This document shows positions 9,216-17,228 of a stretch of DNA of 64,000 nt, one piece after another. The DNA is from Methylophaga sp. UBA3192. Its GTDB lineage: Bacteria > Pseudomonadota > Gammaproteobacteria > Nitrosococcales > Methylophagaceae. A program made the translations under genes and the position numbers. The notes under the pieces were generated by a model. It had not been told where the DNA came from and did no database searches. It saw only the letters and a list, made by a program, of their open reading frames with translations. How positions within the stretch are numbered: position 1 is the first letter of the stretch; the number at the start of each line of letters is the position of its first letter. Location of the stretch: positions 248,001 to 312,000 of the forward strand of contig DEXE01000006.1 of assembly GCA_002363955.1 (NCBI GenBank), read 5' to 3'.

Positions 9216-9584
9216 TCAAATGCGTTTGAGTTTTGGCAGATGCTGTTTTAAATGTGATTTGATGTCTTCAATATCAGCTGAAAATACCAAAGCATAAATT
9301 TCTCGTTGCATGGTATCGGTTATGAAGGGATAAATTTCATAACCCTCTGCATAAAGTTCTGCCCTTGCCCGGCAAACTTTACGAATACCTTCACTGAACG
9401 CGAGGTTATCCACGGCCAGCAAATCCGACTCACCCATAGTCCATTGCTGATCTTTCCAGTGCTCAAAACACCAGTGAGTTAATTGCAGAACAGGATCAAT
9501 TTTATCCTGCTCAACCTTGTCTGTTTGTTCATTACAACCCAGCAAACAGCCGACCAGGCTGAGGATGAAAAGCTGATGTCGCAT
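9216..9584 (-). CDS. Putative small lipoprotein of unknown function
   Basis: The 122-residue product begins MRHQLFILSLVGCLLGC, a short lipoprotein signal with lipobox LLGC, so the mature protein is probably lipid-anchored. The ATG at 9584 is preferred over an in-frame ATG 33 bases upstream because GGAG lies 7 bases before it and because it gives a normal-length signal peptide. The rest is soluble, with Trp/Cys-containing segments (HWCFEHWKDQQW) and no domain I recognise. It converges tail to tail with the FtsX-like permease, one base apart. A 9-bp inverted repeat (9598-9624) sits just upstream. Confidence 0.6.
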   Translation of the reverse strand: MRHQLFILSLVGCLLGCNEQTDKVEQDKIDPVLQLTHWCFEHWKDQQWTMGESDLLAVDNLAFSEGIRKVCRARAELYAEGYEIYPFITDTMQREIYALVFSADIEDIKSHLKQHLPKLKRI

Positions 9585-9597
9585 TGGCAAACTCCAC

Positions 9598-9624
9598 GGC
9601 AATATTCGTTGGAACAATATTGCC
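9598..9624. promoter_or_regulatory. Perfect 9-bp inverted repeat upstream of lipoprotein gene
   Basis: GGCAATATT and AATATTGCC are separated by 9 bases and lie 14-40 bases upstream of the start of the lipoprotein gene read leftwards. It could be an operator or a 5'-UTR hairpin; there is no T-run making it a terminator. Confidence 0.35.
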
Positions 9625-9742
9625 TGCTTTTGAGCTCAAACACCAACCTTTGATGGTCATATTAATTGCTGATCAACAGGCAATGACAAATTGTTTTTAT
9701 CAGGTCATTATCTGTATGGAGCCATCTTAAATAAGGGTATCA

Positions 9743-10054
9743 ATGGATAAGTTTTCAACCATAGGCGTGATTCTGTTGCTGATTCTTGCAGTAGTTGGCG
9801 GATATATGACTGGGTTGTTTGCCGGATATTTATACGATTTGGGAAAACGCCGACTGGGAAAAGTGTTAACGGTGATGTTGAATCTGGTGTTTTATATTGT
9901 TCCAGCCTGGGCCATTCTGAGTATTGTGTCTGATGATGGGTTACTGTTTTTTTATCTGTTATTGTTGGTTTTCTATTTTCTGGGGATTCATGATTCAAAA
10001 CAACCCTCGATTCGCGATGATAAACCTGATAAAAATTATGAGCCCTATGATTAA
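9743..10054 (+). CDS. Small membrane protein of unknown function
   Basis: A 103-residue protein with an N-terminal TM helix (about 7-29), two further hydrophobic segments (about 44-62 and 66-82) and a charged C-terminal tail ending DKNYEPYD. AAGGG lies 7 bases before the ATG. I recognise no family. An ORF on the opposite strand over the same bases lacks such organisation and is taken as a shadow. It stands alone between the lipoprotein gene and another membrane-protein gene. Confidence 0.6.
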   Translation: MDKFSTIGVILLLILAVVGGYMTGLFAGYLYDLGKRRLGKVLTVMLNLVFYIVPAWAILSIVSDDGLLFFYLLLLVFYFLGIHDSKQPSIRDDKPDKNYEPYD

Positions 10055-10210
10055 TATGACTTACCGGATAACTTTAGTGAAGATGTATCGCGCATCAAGC
10101 ATGTTTAATTTCTTTTAACAATAACAATCAAATGTAACAATCTACTGGAATAGGTTTTGCCACGTCGGTCCGGGTATGAACAAATACCAATATACAAACG
10201 GGAGTTATTG

Positions 10211-11008
10211 TTGAAAACAGCATTACATCGCAGCCAGAGTATTGCTGCACTGACTATGTTCAGTTGCGTGCTATTGGCATTCATTCCATTTGAGTCAAAT
10301 GCGGGAAACCAACTAAGTGAGATGCTTAAAGTCACTCTGACGGTGTATGCCATTGCACGTGGACTGAATGCCGTCATTTCAGTTGCTCAGGGTACGGAAT
10401 TGTCCATCGAACCAATGGGGGTTGGCCTGACGCTTACCCCGGGACAAATACTGGACCCGCTGAATGATTTGATTGAACAGTTTTCTACGGTGCTCTTAAT
10501 GGCCTCCGCATCATTGGGTATCCAGAAGATCCTGTTATCCATGGGAGATATTGCCATATTCCGTTGGCTACTAGCTGGCTTTGCAGCCATTGTCTTGGTG
10601 CTGGTACTTTGGCAAAAATTACCTGAACGCTGGTCTGCAAGATTGTTCAATCTGGTGCTGGTAATTACCTTACTGAGGTTGGCTATTCCATTGACGATCA
10701 TGGCATCCAATCAGGTGCAGGTTTGGCTGGAACACGATAGACAAGACGCGATAGCCGTTTTACAAACCACCCGGCAGCAAGTGGCTGCACTGCATCCTGA
10801 TCCCGAGGAACCGTCACGCACATGGTATCAAGGATTTAAAGATAACCTGGATGTAAAAGCCAGATTGCAGGATATTCAACAAAAAGCCGAGCAGGGCATT
10901 AATGCTGCCATTTATTTATTAGCTGAGTTTGTATTAATTATGCTGATTTTGCCGATTGGCTTTTTGTTTGTTGCCTGGCGATTGATAACGAAACTTACCC
11001 GAACGTAA
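10211..11008 (+). CDS. Multi-pass membrane protein of unknown function
   Basis: The frame is open from a TTG at 10157, but the TTG at 10211 has a GGGAG 6 bases upstream and gives a product of about 265 residues starting with a short basic segment and a hydrophobic helix, so I use it; a later ATG near 10257 is also possible. The protein has a first helix ending at PFESNAG, then about four TM helices in the first two thirds, a soluble, charged segment (about 175-235) and a final TM helix before a basic tail. No catalytic motif or known domain is evident. It converges on the TetR-type gene, 6 bases away. Confidence 0.55.
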   Translation: MKTALHRSQSIAALTMFSCVLLAFIPFESNAGNQLSEMLKVTLTVYAIARGLNAVISVAQGTELSIEPMGVGLTLTPGQILDPLNDLIEQFSTVLLMASASLGIQKILLSMGDIAIFRWLLAGFAAIVLVLVLWQKLPERWSARLFNLVLVITLLRLAIPLTIMASNQVQVWLEHDRQDAIAVLQTTRQQVAALHPDPEEPSRTWYQGFKDNLDVKARLQDIQQKAEQGINAAIYLLAEFVLIMLILPIGFLFVAWRLITKLTRT

Positions 11009-11014
11009 CCTTAG

Positions 11015-11590
11015 TTATTTAAGGAATCGTAATGTTTTCGCCATCATCAATTGTTTATCAAGAATGCGTCTGGTTCGATTAAATTGTGGACTATTATCGG
11101 TAAGCCAACTGCAGAATGTAAGCAGATAGATACCGGTCAGCACCGTTTCATCAACGGCCCGCCATGGCAATGTGGAATGTTGTGCTGAAGCTTCCCGTAA
11201 CCACTGAACTGTTCGGCTGATCCGCAGCAAAGCGGGTACCTGGATATGCAGATGCCCGGGTTCCAGTTTATTCACGATCATTTGTCGGGTAACACGCTGA
11301 TTTAATGCCAGGGGTTCCAGCCAGGCCATTAACAAATGATGAAATTTCTGCTGATTGTTTAGTGTTGGAAATATGGATGACTGGATTGAGTTGAGCATAT
11401 TCAGGTCGGCCCGATCAAACCAGGCATCGCTGATTTGTTCTTTTTCAGCGAAACAACCATACATATCAGCCAGTGAAATATTCAAATCAGCTGCAATTTC
11501 GACTAAACGAAGGGATTCCCATGATGTGGCAGAAGCCAGTTTGACTGCGCTATCAACAATCTCCTGCTGTAAATCAGTATGTTGAGTCAT
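11015..11590 (-). CDS. TetR-like transcriptional regulator
   Basis: A 191-residue protein starting MTQHTDLQQEIVDSAVKLAS with an N-terminal helix-turn-helix (about 10-55: SLRLVEIAADLNISLADMYGCFAEKE) of TetR type, followed by an all-helical ligand domain. The ATG at 11590 has GGAGAGG 6 bases upstream; a longer ORF start at 11647 runs into a mobile element and is rejected. The element's end lies only 27 bases before this start, so the native promoter may have been displaced. The ligand is unknown; the convergent membrane protein is not an obvious target. Confidence 0.7.
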   Translation of the reverse strand: MTQHTDLQQEIVDSAVKLASATSWESLRLVEIAADLNISLADMYGCFAEKEQISDAWFDRADLNMLNSIQSSIFPTLNNQQKFHHLLMAWLEPLALNQRVTRQMIVNKLEPGHLHIQVPALLRISRTVQWLREASAQHSTLPWRAVDETVLTGIYLLTFCSWLTDNSPQFNRTRRILDKQLMMAKTLRFLK

Positions 11591-11617
11591 GATGCCTCTC
11601 CAATAACTGGTCAGGAC

Positions 11618-11953
11618 TAGGGTCTGTTGATCTTTCATAGCCACCACTGCTGGAGGCTATTTTTTCGTCCAACACCGTGGGGCGGAAAAATAGTCCCAGC
11701 CCTTCGGGTTGTGGCTGAAAATCCACCACTCTGCGTTACTCGTCATTTATTTAGAACGACTACAAAAACGTCGGGACAAGCAATGTTCCAGACATTGCTT
11801 TTGCATACACTCCATCCATGGAGATAAACGTTTTTGAGCGTCAGCCCCGAAGGGGTGAGATACACGGATGTATCTCACAAACGACATTCCCGCGCCTTGA
11901 TTGGTGCATTTTCAGTCACAACAGAGGCGGCTATGAAAGATCAACAGACCCTA
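11618..11953. mobile_element. MITE (non-autonomous element) with 24-bp or longer terminal inverted repeats, TA flanks
   Basis: The ends are exact inverted repeats: CTAGGGTCTGTTGATC at the left and its complement ending in CTAG at the right, perfect over 26 bp counting the CTAG and imperfectly similar for about 8 more. If TA is the target duplication the element is 336 bp. The inside is made of nested inverted repeats (for example around 11650-11690 and a GTGAGATACA/TGTATCTCAC hairpin near 11857-11878) and no protein-coding capacity. It shares most of its sequence with the element at 46118-46384. TA flanks suggest mobilisation by an IS630/Tc1-type transposase, which is not in this window. Confidence 0.8.
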
Positions 11954-11975
11954 GCATAACGTAAAAATGGCAGGC

Positions 11976-12009
11976 AAAAAAAAAGCCCCGAACAATGTCG
12001 GGGCTTTTT
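11976..12009 (-). terminator. Rho-independent terminator of pqqA
   Basis: A GC-rich stem GCCCCGA/TCGGGGC with a 6-base loop (11985-12004) is followed, reading leftwards, by a run of nine T. It lies 22 bases beyond the pqqA stop codon. Confidence 0.8.
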
Positions 12010-12030
12010 GATGTTTAGCTTGTCTGCAGA

Positions 12031-12102
12031 TTAACGGTTGCAGATGTACATAGTAACTTCAAAGCCAAAACGCATATCTGAGTATTCTGGTTTAGTCCAC
12101 AT
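12031..12102 (-). CDS. pqqA: PqqA, peptide precursor of pyrroloquinoline quinone
   Basis: A 23-residue peptide, MWTKPEYSDMRFGFEVTMYI followed by CNR, matches the PqqA family over its whole length. The Glu and Tyr that PqqE cross-links to form PQQ are present at E15 and Y19 in the invariant EVTMY motif. GGAGA precedes the ATG by 8 bases and a strong terminator follows, so the gene is a monocistron. No pqqB, C, D or E gene is adjacent, making this an orphan copy; methylotrophs need PQQ for methanol dehydrogenase and may carry pqqA alone or in several copies. The gene is too short for ordinary ORF calling. Confidence 0.92.
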   Translation of the reverse strand: MWTKPEYSDMRFGFEVTMYICNR

Positions 12103-12199
12103 GTCGATTTCTCCAAATTTTTAAGAAATGATTTCTTGTTACGAATTAAATGATACGCTTGAGGAAAACTATTTTTATCAGTAATTAGCTCAATGATAC

Positions 12200-13531
12200 T
12201 CAGGATTTTCCTGAATCCTTAAACCGTCTTTCATCTGCATTAAGAATTTTAACTTCACGCTGTGGATAAGGAATTTCGATATTGTGTTCCTTTAAAGCAT
12301 CCCAAATCATCAGTAACAGATCCGCACCGACTCGATTTTCCCCATCATCTATGCCTTCCATCCAGAACTCGATCAGGATATCGACCCCTGAGTCACCAAA
12401 GCCTGCAATTTCAGCATCAGGGCGTTCTTCAATTGGAATATCATCACCACTAATAACCCTTGGATGACTGGCCACGACTTCACGTAATAATTCAAATAGA
12501 AAGTGCAAATCAGTTTTGTAAGAGACCTGGAATTCAATATCGTAACGTTGCTTGATATTTTTGTGCGTCCAGTTGGTAAAACTGGTCGTTATAAACTGTT
12601 CATTAGGCACCATAATATCTTTGCCATCAAAGGTTTCCAGTGTGGTTGAACGCATATTGAGTTCGCGGATAATACCTTTACGTCCGTCTTCCATTTCGAT
12701 GTAATCGCCAACACTTAAAGAACGTTCAAGTAGCAGAATAATGCCGGAGATAAAATTGGAAGCAATAGACTGTAAACCAAACCCCAACCCCACACCTAAC
12801 GCACCACCGAATACTGCGAGAGCGGTGAGGTTAATACCCATAATCTGTAATAGCAGAATAAATACGATGAAAAACAGGGCAATTTGAAACAGTTTGGCAA
12901 ATACCTCACGGGTACCAATATCCAAATCTTCCTGACTGCGGATAATTTGTTGTCCGGCATTGCTTGAAATACGGCCTAACCAGAACAAAATCGAGCCGAA
13001 TATCAATACCCGGACAATCCCATAAGCGGAAATGTTGATATTGCCAACCTGAAACGACATGGATTCGAGATAAGCAATGACCGTGTCAAGCCAGCCAAAC
13101 AGATGCAGAATTGCAATAGGTAAAATAACCCAAAGCGCCAGTTTCTTGAATAGGGCTTTATGTACGAGTCGATCGATCAGCTTATAGAGCATAAAAATGA
13201 CTGCCCAGCTCATACAAACCTGAATTAACCAGCTTTGGCCGATCCATAAATGGCTGATATCAGCAGCAACTGAAAACGCCATGATCAACATTAACGGCAG
13301 GATCAAATCGCGGCTGCGATAAATGCTGTTACGAAATTTGAGTAAAGGACCTGACGCTGGAAGTTGTCTTAATAGCGGTGAGCGGTTTTTTAAAAAACTG
13401 GCAATGGAATATGCCAGCAGGCTGGCTAAAACAATCAACCCGATTTGGGAATAAAATTTCGGACTACTTGCCCAGTCCATGGCAATGCTCAGTGATTGAA
13501 AAAAGAGGGTTTCAATTTGCTGGATATCCAT
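12200..13531 (-). CDS. MscS-family mechanosensitive channel
   Basis: About 443 residues with several N-terminal TM helices, then the pore-lining helix and beta domain of MscS: GGALGVGLGFGLQSIASNF near residues 235-255, followed by DYIEMEDGRKGIIRELNMRSTTLETFDGK split into the usual beta-domain motifs and VPNE near 305. The C-terminal alpha/beta domain continues to the end. Such channels release solutes on hypo-osmotic shock. The third-codon ATG at 13531 is preferred because a GGA lies 6 bases upstream. It is longer than E. coli MscS (286) and resembles the larger MscS relatives. Monocistronic in context. Confidence 0.88.
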   Translation of the reverse strand: MDIQQIETLFFQSLSIAMDWASSPKFYSQIGLIVLASLLAYSIASFLKNRSPLLRQLPASGPLLKFRNSIYRSRDLILPLMLIMAFSVAADISHLWIGQSWLIQVCMSWAVIFMLYKLIDRLVHKALFKKLALWVILPIAILHLFGWLDTVIAYLESMSFQVGNINISAYGIVRVLIFGSILFWLGRISSNAGQQIIRSQEDLDIGTREVFAKLFQIALFFIVFILLLQIMGINLTALAVFGGALGVGLGFGLQSIASNFISGIILLLERSLSVGDYIEMEDGRKGIIRELNMRSTTLETFDGKDIMVPNEQFITTSFTNWTHKNIKQRYDIEFQVSYKTDLHFLFELLREVVASHPRVISGDDIPIEERPDAEIAGFGDSGVDILIEFWMEGIDDGENRVGADLLLMIWDALKEHNIEIPYPQREVKILNADERRFKDSGKS

Positions 13532-13656
13532 GACCATTCCGTATGTTGTGCTAAAAGACTGCTAATGTAGGTGAGCACAAGCGTCGAATCAAGCGGGTCT
13601 GAATAGGACTTTTAAATACAATAGCTGATTTATAGTGAAAAGCGGGAGGGAGTTAG

Positions 13657-14403
13657 ATGAATGTAACCTATGACATAACAGGTAAAACAGCCTTAGTGAC
13701 AGGGGCTAACCGGGGTATTGGTAAAGCGATTGTCGAGGCTTTTATCCACGCAGGTGTCAGCAAAATTTATTTGGCCGTTCGTGATGTCGCATCAGCTGAT
13801 GCATTATTAGCGCAATATCCCGAACAGCTTGTTGCCATTGCGGTAGATTTAGCAAAGCCAGAAACCATATTTGCTGCTGCCAAAAAAGCCAATGATGTTG
13901 ATCTGGTCGTAAATAATGCAGGTATTTTGCTAATGGCAATGCCGTTAGATGATCGTGTGGTTGAAGCCTTACAAACGCAGATGGCAGTTAATGTAAACGG
14001 TTTGCTCTATATGGCTCAGGCCTTTGCGCCTGTATTGAAATCAAATGGTGGGGGGGCCTTTGTTCAGCTTAATTCAATTGCTTCATTAAGATCTTTCCCG
14101 GCCTTTTCAAGCTATGCAGCCTCTAAAGCCGCAGCTTATCCATTAACTCAGGCCTTACAGGAGCAGCTTGCTGAACAAGGTACCAGAGTAATGAGTGTGC
14201 ATCCCGGGCCAATAGCAACCGATATGGCAAAAGAGGCCGGGTTTAATGATATTGCAGAAACTGCTGATACCGTTGCAAAAGCAATTATTGATGGCCTTAA
14301 AGCGGGGCAATTTCATGTGTTTCCAGATACTATGGCACAGGACATGTGGATGCAATATCAGAGTTTTGCCCGTAATGTTGTGGAAGCTGACAGTGTTGAA
14401 TAA
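13657..14403 (+). CDS. Short-chain dehydrogenase/reductase
   Basis: A 248-residue classical SDR with the cofactor motif TGANRGIG (about 15-22), NNAG near residue 88, catalytic Ser in QLNSIAS and the YAASK catalytic Tyr/Lys pair (about 150-154). The substrate cannot be assigned. GGAGGG precedes the ATG by 6 bases and a terminator follows the stop, so it is a single-gene unit convergent with the cold-shock gene. Confidence 0.85.
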   Translation: MNVTYDITGKTALVTGANRGIGKAIVEAFIHAGVSKIYLAVRDVASADALLAQYPEQLVAIAVDLAKPETIFAAAKKANDVDLVVNNAGILLMAMPLDDRVVEALQTQMAVNVNGLLYMAQAFAPVLKSNGGGAFVQLNSIASLRSFPAFSSYAASKAAAYPLTQALQEQLAEQGTRVMSVHPGPIATDMAKEAGFNDIAETADTVAKAIIDGLKAGQFHVFPDTMAQDMWMQYQSFARNVVEADSVE

Positions 14404-14414
14404 CACCCAGATAC

Positions 14415-14441
14415 AAAAAAGCCCCGGTTAAGGGGCTTTTC
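14415..14441. terminator. Bidirectional rho-independent terminator
   Basis: Stem GCCCC/GGGGC (14421-14436) flanked by AAAAAA on the left and TTTT on the right, placed between the convergent SDR and cold-shock genes, so it can serve both. Confidence 0.8.
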
Positions 14442-14484
14442 GTTTCACCCAGAGGTGAAAGACAAACTGTTATATCGTGTGCAA

Positions 14485-14688
14485 TTAAGCAGGAACGATG
14501 TTTTCAGCTTGTGGACCTTTTTGACCTTGAGTAACATCAAATGTTACACGTTGGCCTTCAGTCAATGTTTTGAAACCGTCACCTTGGATTTGACGGAAAT
14601 GTGCGAAAACGTCAGGGCCGTTTTCTTGTTCGATAAAACCAAAGCCTTTAGCTTCGTTAAACCATTTAACTGTTCCAGTTGAAGACAT
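14485..14688 (-). CDS. Cold-shock protein, CspA family
   Basis: A 67-residue single cold-shock domain, usual length for the family, with RNP1 KGFGFI (about 14-19) and RNP2-like VFAHF (about 27-31; most members have VFVHF). It binds single-stranded RNA/DNA as an RNA chaperone. AGGATG lies 6 bases before the ATG. The 262 bases upstream contain no gene and could include a long structured leader, as is known for cspA-type genes whose mRNA responds to temperature; that leader role is inference. Confidence 0.93.
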   Translation of the reverse strand: MSSTGTVKWFNEAKGFGFIEQENGPDVFAHFRQIQGDGFKTLTEGQRVTFDVTQGQKGPQAENIVPA

Positions 14689-14950
14689 AAATCATCCTAT
14701 TTTTTGTAAATCTAAAAATGCCCATGCGGGCGGGTTTGCTGTAAGTGGAGCGGGTATTTTGAAAACAGGACGAGTACTCTTTGGATCTAACATTAAAGCG
14801 GAAACATCGAACTTGAAAACAAATATCTGTCGTACTTGCAAGCACAATTGACTATATAGAGATTATTTGTAAAGGTCAAAACATATTTTTGTAAAAAACG
14901 AAATAGTATGGGGCTTGAGTAAACACTGTTCTCGGCTTCAAGTCACAATG

Positions 14951-15979
14951 CTAATTCATTACTGGTACAGGTGTGCGCTTTTGTCGCCTTTGACGAAACC
15001 ATGTCAGGCACGGTTTCTCGACGTAATAATGGATAAGTGTTGCCAGAAGAAACGATACAACAACAGCCATTGTTACGCCTGTTAACCCTGATAAACCCAT
15101 TGCGTAGCTCTGATCGATGATTCCATAACCAATGTTCTGGTGTATCAAATACAGCGAATATGACAGGCTACCTAACCAGAGGGTGATGGTGTTAACAATA
15201 AAATTCAAATAACCGCTTATGGCCATAACAAACACGCCATAGCACGCTAATACAAAAATATTGAACGGTGCAGGATAGGCAATCAGAGCATGACTCATTG
15301 CCAGCGCAAGAAAAAAAACGTCTATTGCAGGCAAACTGCCTGATTTATGCCAGTTGTACAATAAAATCCCACTGATAAACAAAGGTGCATACAAGACAAA
15401 CAGTAATTCGTGAGTAATGAACAGCATTGTGTGAGATAAATTTTCCATATTCATCACAGCGAGATAACTGATTATGATCCAACCGAATAAAACGATGCGT
15501 AACAATTGCCAGCTTTTCAAGGTATAAAACAGTAACGCCATCCAGACATAAAATGTGACCTCAATCACCAGGCTCCAGTAGGCTCCATCTACATGGGCAT
15601 GATTAAAATAACTGTGAAGCAGCGTGAAGTTCATCAGGGCTGAACTCAACGGAACAGTTCGATCAGGAGGGCCAAGTAGATGAACAGCCATGAAAGTCAG
15701 AATAATGCCAACCCATAAAGCGGGTAATAATCGAAAAGCGCGGGCTAAACCAAATTTGCCTGCATGTTGTGTTCTCTCCAGAGTCATGAAAATGACAAAA
15801 CCACTAAGCATGAAAAATAAATGAACGCCATAACGACCAAATTCCAGCACATCGGGCGGAGTGAATGCATGACCGTACAATTCGTTGTAATAAGGAAAAT
15901 AATGAAAAAGAACTACGCCTAACGCTGCAATTCCTCGCAATGCATCAAGTGCCTGCAGTCGGTTTTTGGCCTTCGCCAT
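14951..15979 (-). CDS. Acyltransferase family 3 (OafA/YrhL-like) membrane protein
   Basis: A 342-residue polytopic protein with about ten TM helices. The family hallmark is present: LQALDALRGIAALGVVLFHY at residues 8-27 with the catalytic-type His, then RYGVHLFFMLSGFVIF near 48-65. The C-terminal part has YSLYLIHQN. Members O-acetylate or acylate surface polysaccharides, peptidoglycan or other glycans. GGAG precedes the ATG. No glycan-synthesis genes are adjacent, so the acceptor cannot be inferred. Confidence 0.9.
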   Translation of the reverse strand: MAKAKNRLQALDALRGIAALGVVLFHYFPYYNELYGHAFTPPDVLEFGRYGVHLFFMLSGFVIFMTLERTQHAGKFGLARAFRLLPALWVGIILTFMAVHLLGPPDRTVPLSSALMNFTLLHSYFNHAHVDGAYWSLVIEVTFYVWMALLFYTLKSWQLLRIVLFGWIIISYLAVMNMENLSHTMLFITHELLFVLYAPLFISGILLYNWHKSGSLPAIDVFFLALAMSHALIAYPAPFNIFVLACYGVFVMAISGYLNFIVNTITLWLGSLSYSLYLIHQNIGYGIIDQSYAMGLSGLTGVTMAVVVSFLLATLIHYYVEKPCLTWFRQRRQKRTPVPVMN

Positions 15980-16099
15980 ACATCGCTCCTGCTGTAGAAA
16001 ATGCTGATGAGTATAACGTTCGAGAATTAACGCAGACTTAACATAGGCTATATAAACAGGAATTAATGCTATTTGAGAATAGCAGAATTACTAAAAAAA

Positions 16100-17107
16100 T
16101 CACGACACAACACAGTTTTTTCCTTGATGCTTCGCAGCATAAAGATTGCGATCTGCTCGGCTGAGCAGGGCAAAAATACCATCATCCTGTTCACAATACT
16201 CGGTCAGACCAATGCTGACGGTAAAGGTTACTTTTTCGCCACTGACTAACGGCAGACTTAATTGCTCTACACACTCACGCATCCGTTCTGCTAGCGTCAG
16301 CGCTGAAGCCAGATCGGTTTCCGGTAAAACCATGGCAAACTCTTCACCACCAATACGACCAAAAATATCGTACGAACGCTTTGAACTCATAATGCATTCG
16401 CTGAATAACTTTATGGCCTCATCGCCGGTGTTATGGCCATGCAGATCATTTATACGTTTAAAGTCATCGATATCAAACATCAATAAACATAATGTTCGAT
16501 TATGACGGGAGGTACGTTGCAATTCGGTTTCTGCTTGAGCAATAAATGCCCTGCGATTCCAGATCCCAGTTAAATCATCCGTATTGGCAAGATATTCTAA
16601 TGTTGTTGCGACTTCTTCCAGTTCAAAGTTCTTTTCCAGAATATCCAGGTGGGCTTCAAAAATATTACGTAACTGCACCAGCATTTTGCGTTGCAATTCA
16701 CTGTAATAATGCGTTTTTGTATCCAGAACACACAATGAACCAAACGGATCACCATTAGGCCAGCTGACGGGGACGCCCAGATAATTGATCATGCCTAATC
16801 TGGAATCATACTTATCTTTCCAGTTATCGTCCTCATTGGCATTGGCGACAAACAGGGTTTGCTGATGATCAATAACAAATTCGCAGTACCTTCCTGAACC
16901 GGTCAATTGAAATTGTTTATTGATTTGATAAGGGTTTTCAGGTGCTCGATTTTTTACTTTTACAACAAGTTGATCATAGCTGTTAATACACGTCAACAAA
17001 GCCGCTGGTGCTTCCATAAACTCAGCTAACAAATCAATCAGATCCTGCCATTGCTGAAAATAATCATCGCTTACAATCGGATGAGACATATTCAATTTAT
17101 TGGTCAA
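16100..17107 (-). CDS. Diguanylate cyclase with N-terminal GAF domain
   Basis: A 335-residue soluble protein: GAF domain at about 15-155 and GGDEF domain at about 175-335 with the active-site variant GGEEF in FGRIGGEEFAMVLPE and a normal YAAK end region. It should make cyclic di-GMP from GTP, tuned by the GAF ligand or redox state. The predicted start is a TTG with AAGGA 8 bases upstream; an ATG six codons later lacks such a site. It is followed on the other strand by a DUF3080 lipoprotein gene. Confidence 0.88.
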   Translation of the reverse strand: MTNKLNMSHPIVSDDYFQQWQDLIDLLAEFMEAPAALLTCINSYDQLVVKVKNRAPENPYQINKQFQLTGSGRYCEFVIDHQQTLFVANANEDDNWKDKYDSRLGMINYLGVPVSWPNGDPFGSLCVLDTKTHYYSELQRKMLVQLRNIFEAHLDILEKNFELEEVATTLEYLANTDDLTGIWNRRAFIAQAETELQRTSRHNRTLCLLMFDIDDFKRINDLHGHNTGDEAIKLFSECIMSSKRSYDIFGRIGGEEFAMVLPETDLASALTLAERMRECVEQLSLPLVSGEKVTFTVSIGLTEYCEQDDGIFALLSRADRNLYAAKHQGKNCVVS

Positions 17108-17228
17108 GGAGTTGATCCTTTGTTTTTACACCTAATCAAAAGCATACAATAAATTTAAAACGAGTCTTTAACCTATTTAAAGTGTCTGAAAAATAGGTTC
17201 CCGGTTTTTGGTTAAAAACGCATTATTA

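Noticed and set aside
9708..9998. 96-residue leftward ORF
   Set aside because: Opposite strand of the small membrane protein at 9743-10054, without hydrophobic or domain organisation.
11627..11827. 66-residue ORF inside the MITE
   Set aside because: Lies wholly in nested repeats, has no ribosome binding site or protein features.
14455..14682. 75-residue rightward ORF
   Set aside because: Antisense to the cold-shock protein gene, which is unmistakable.
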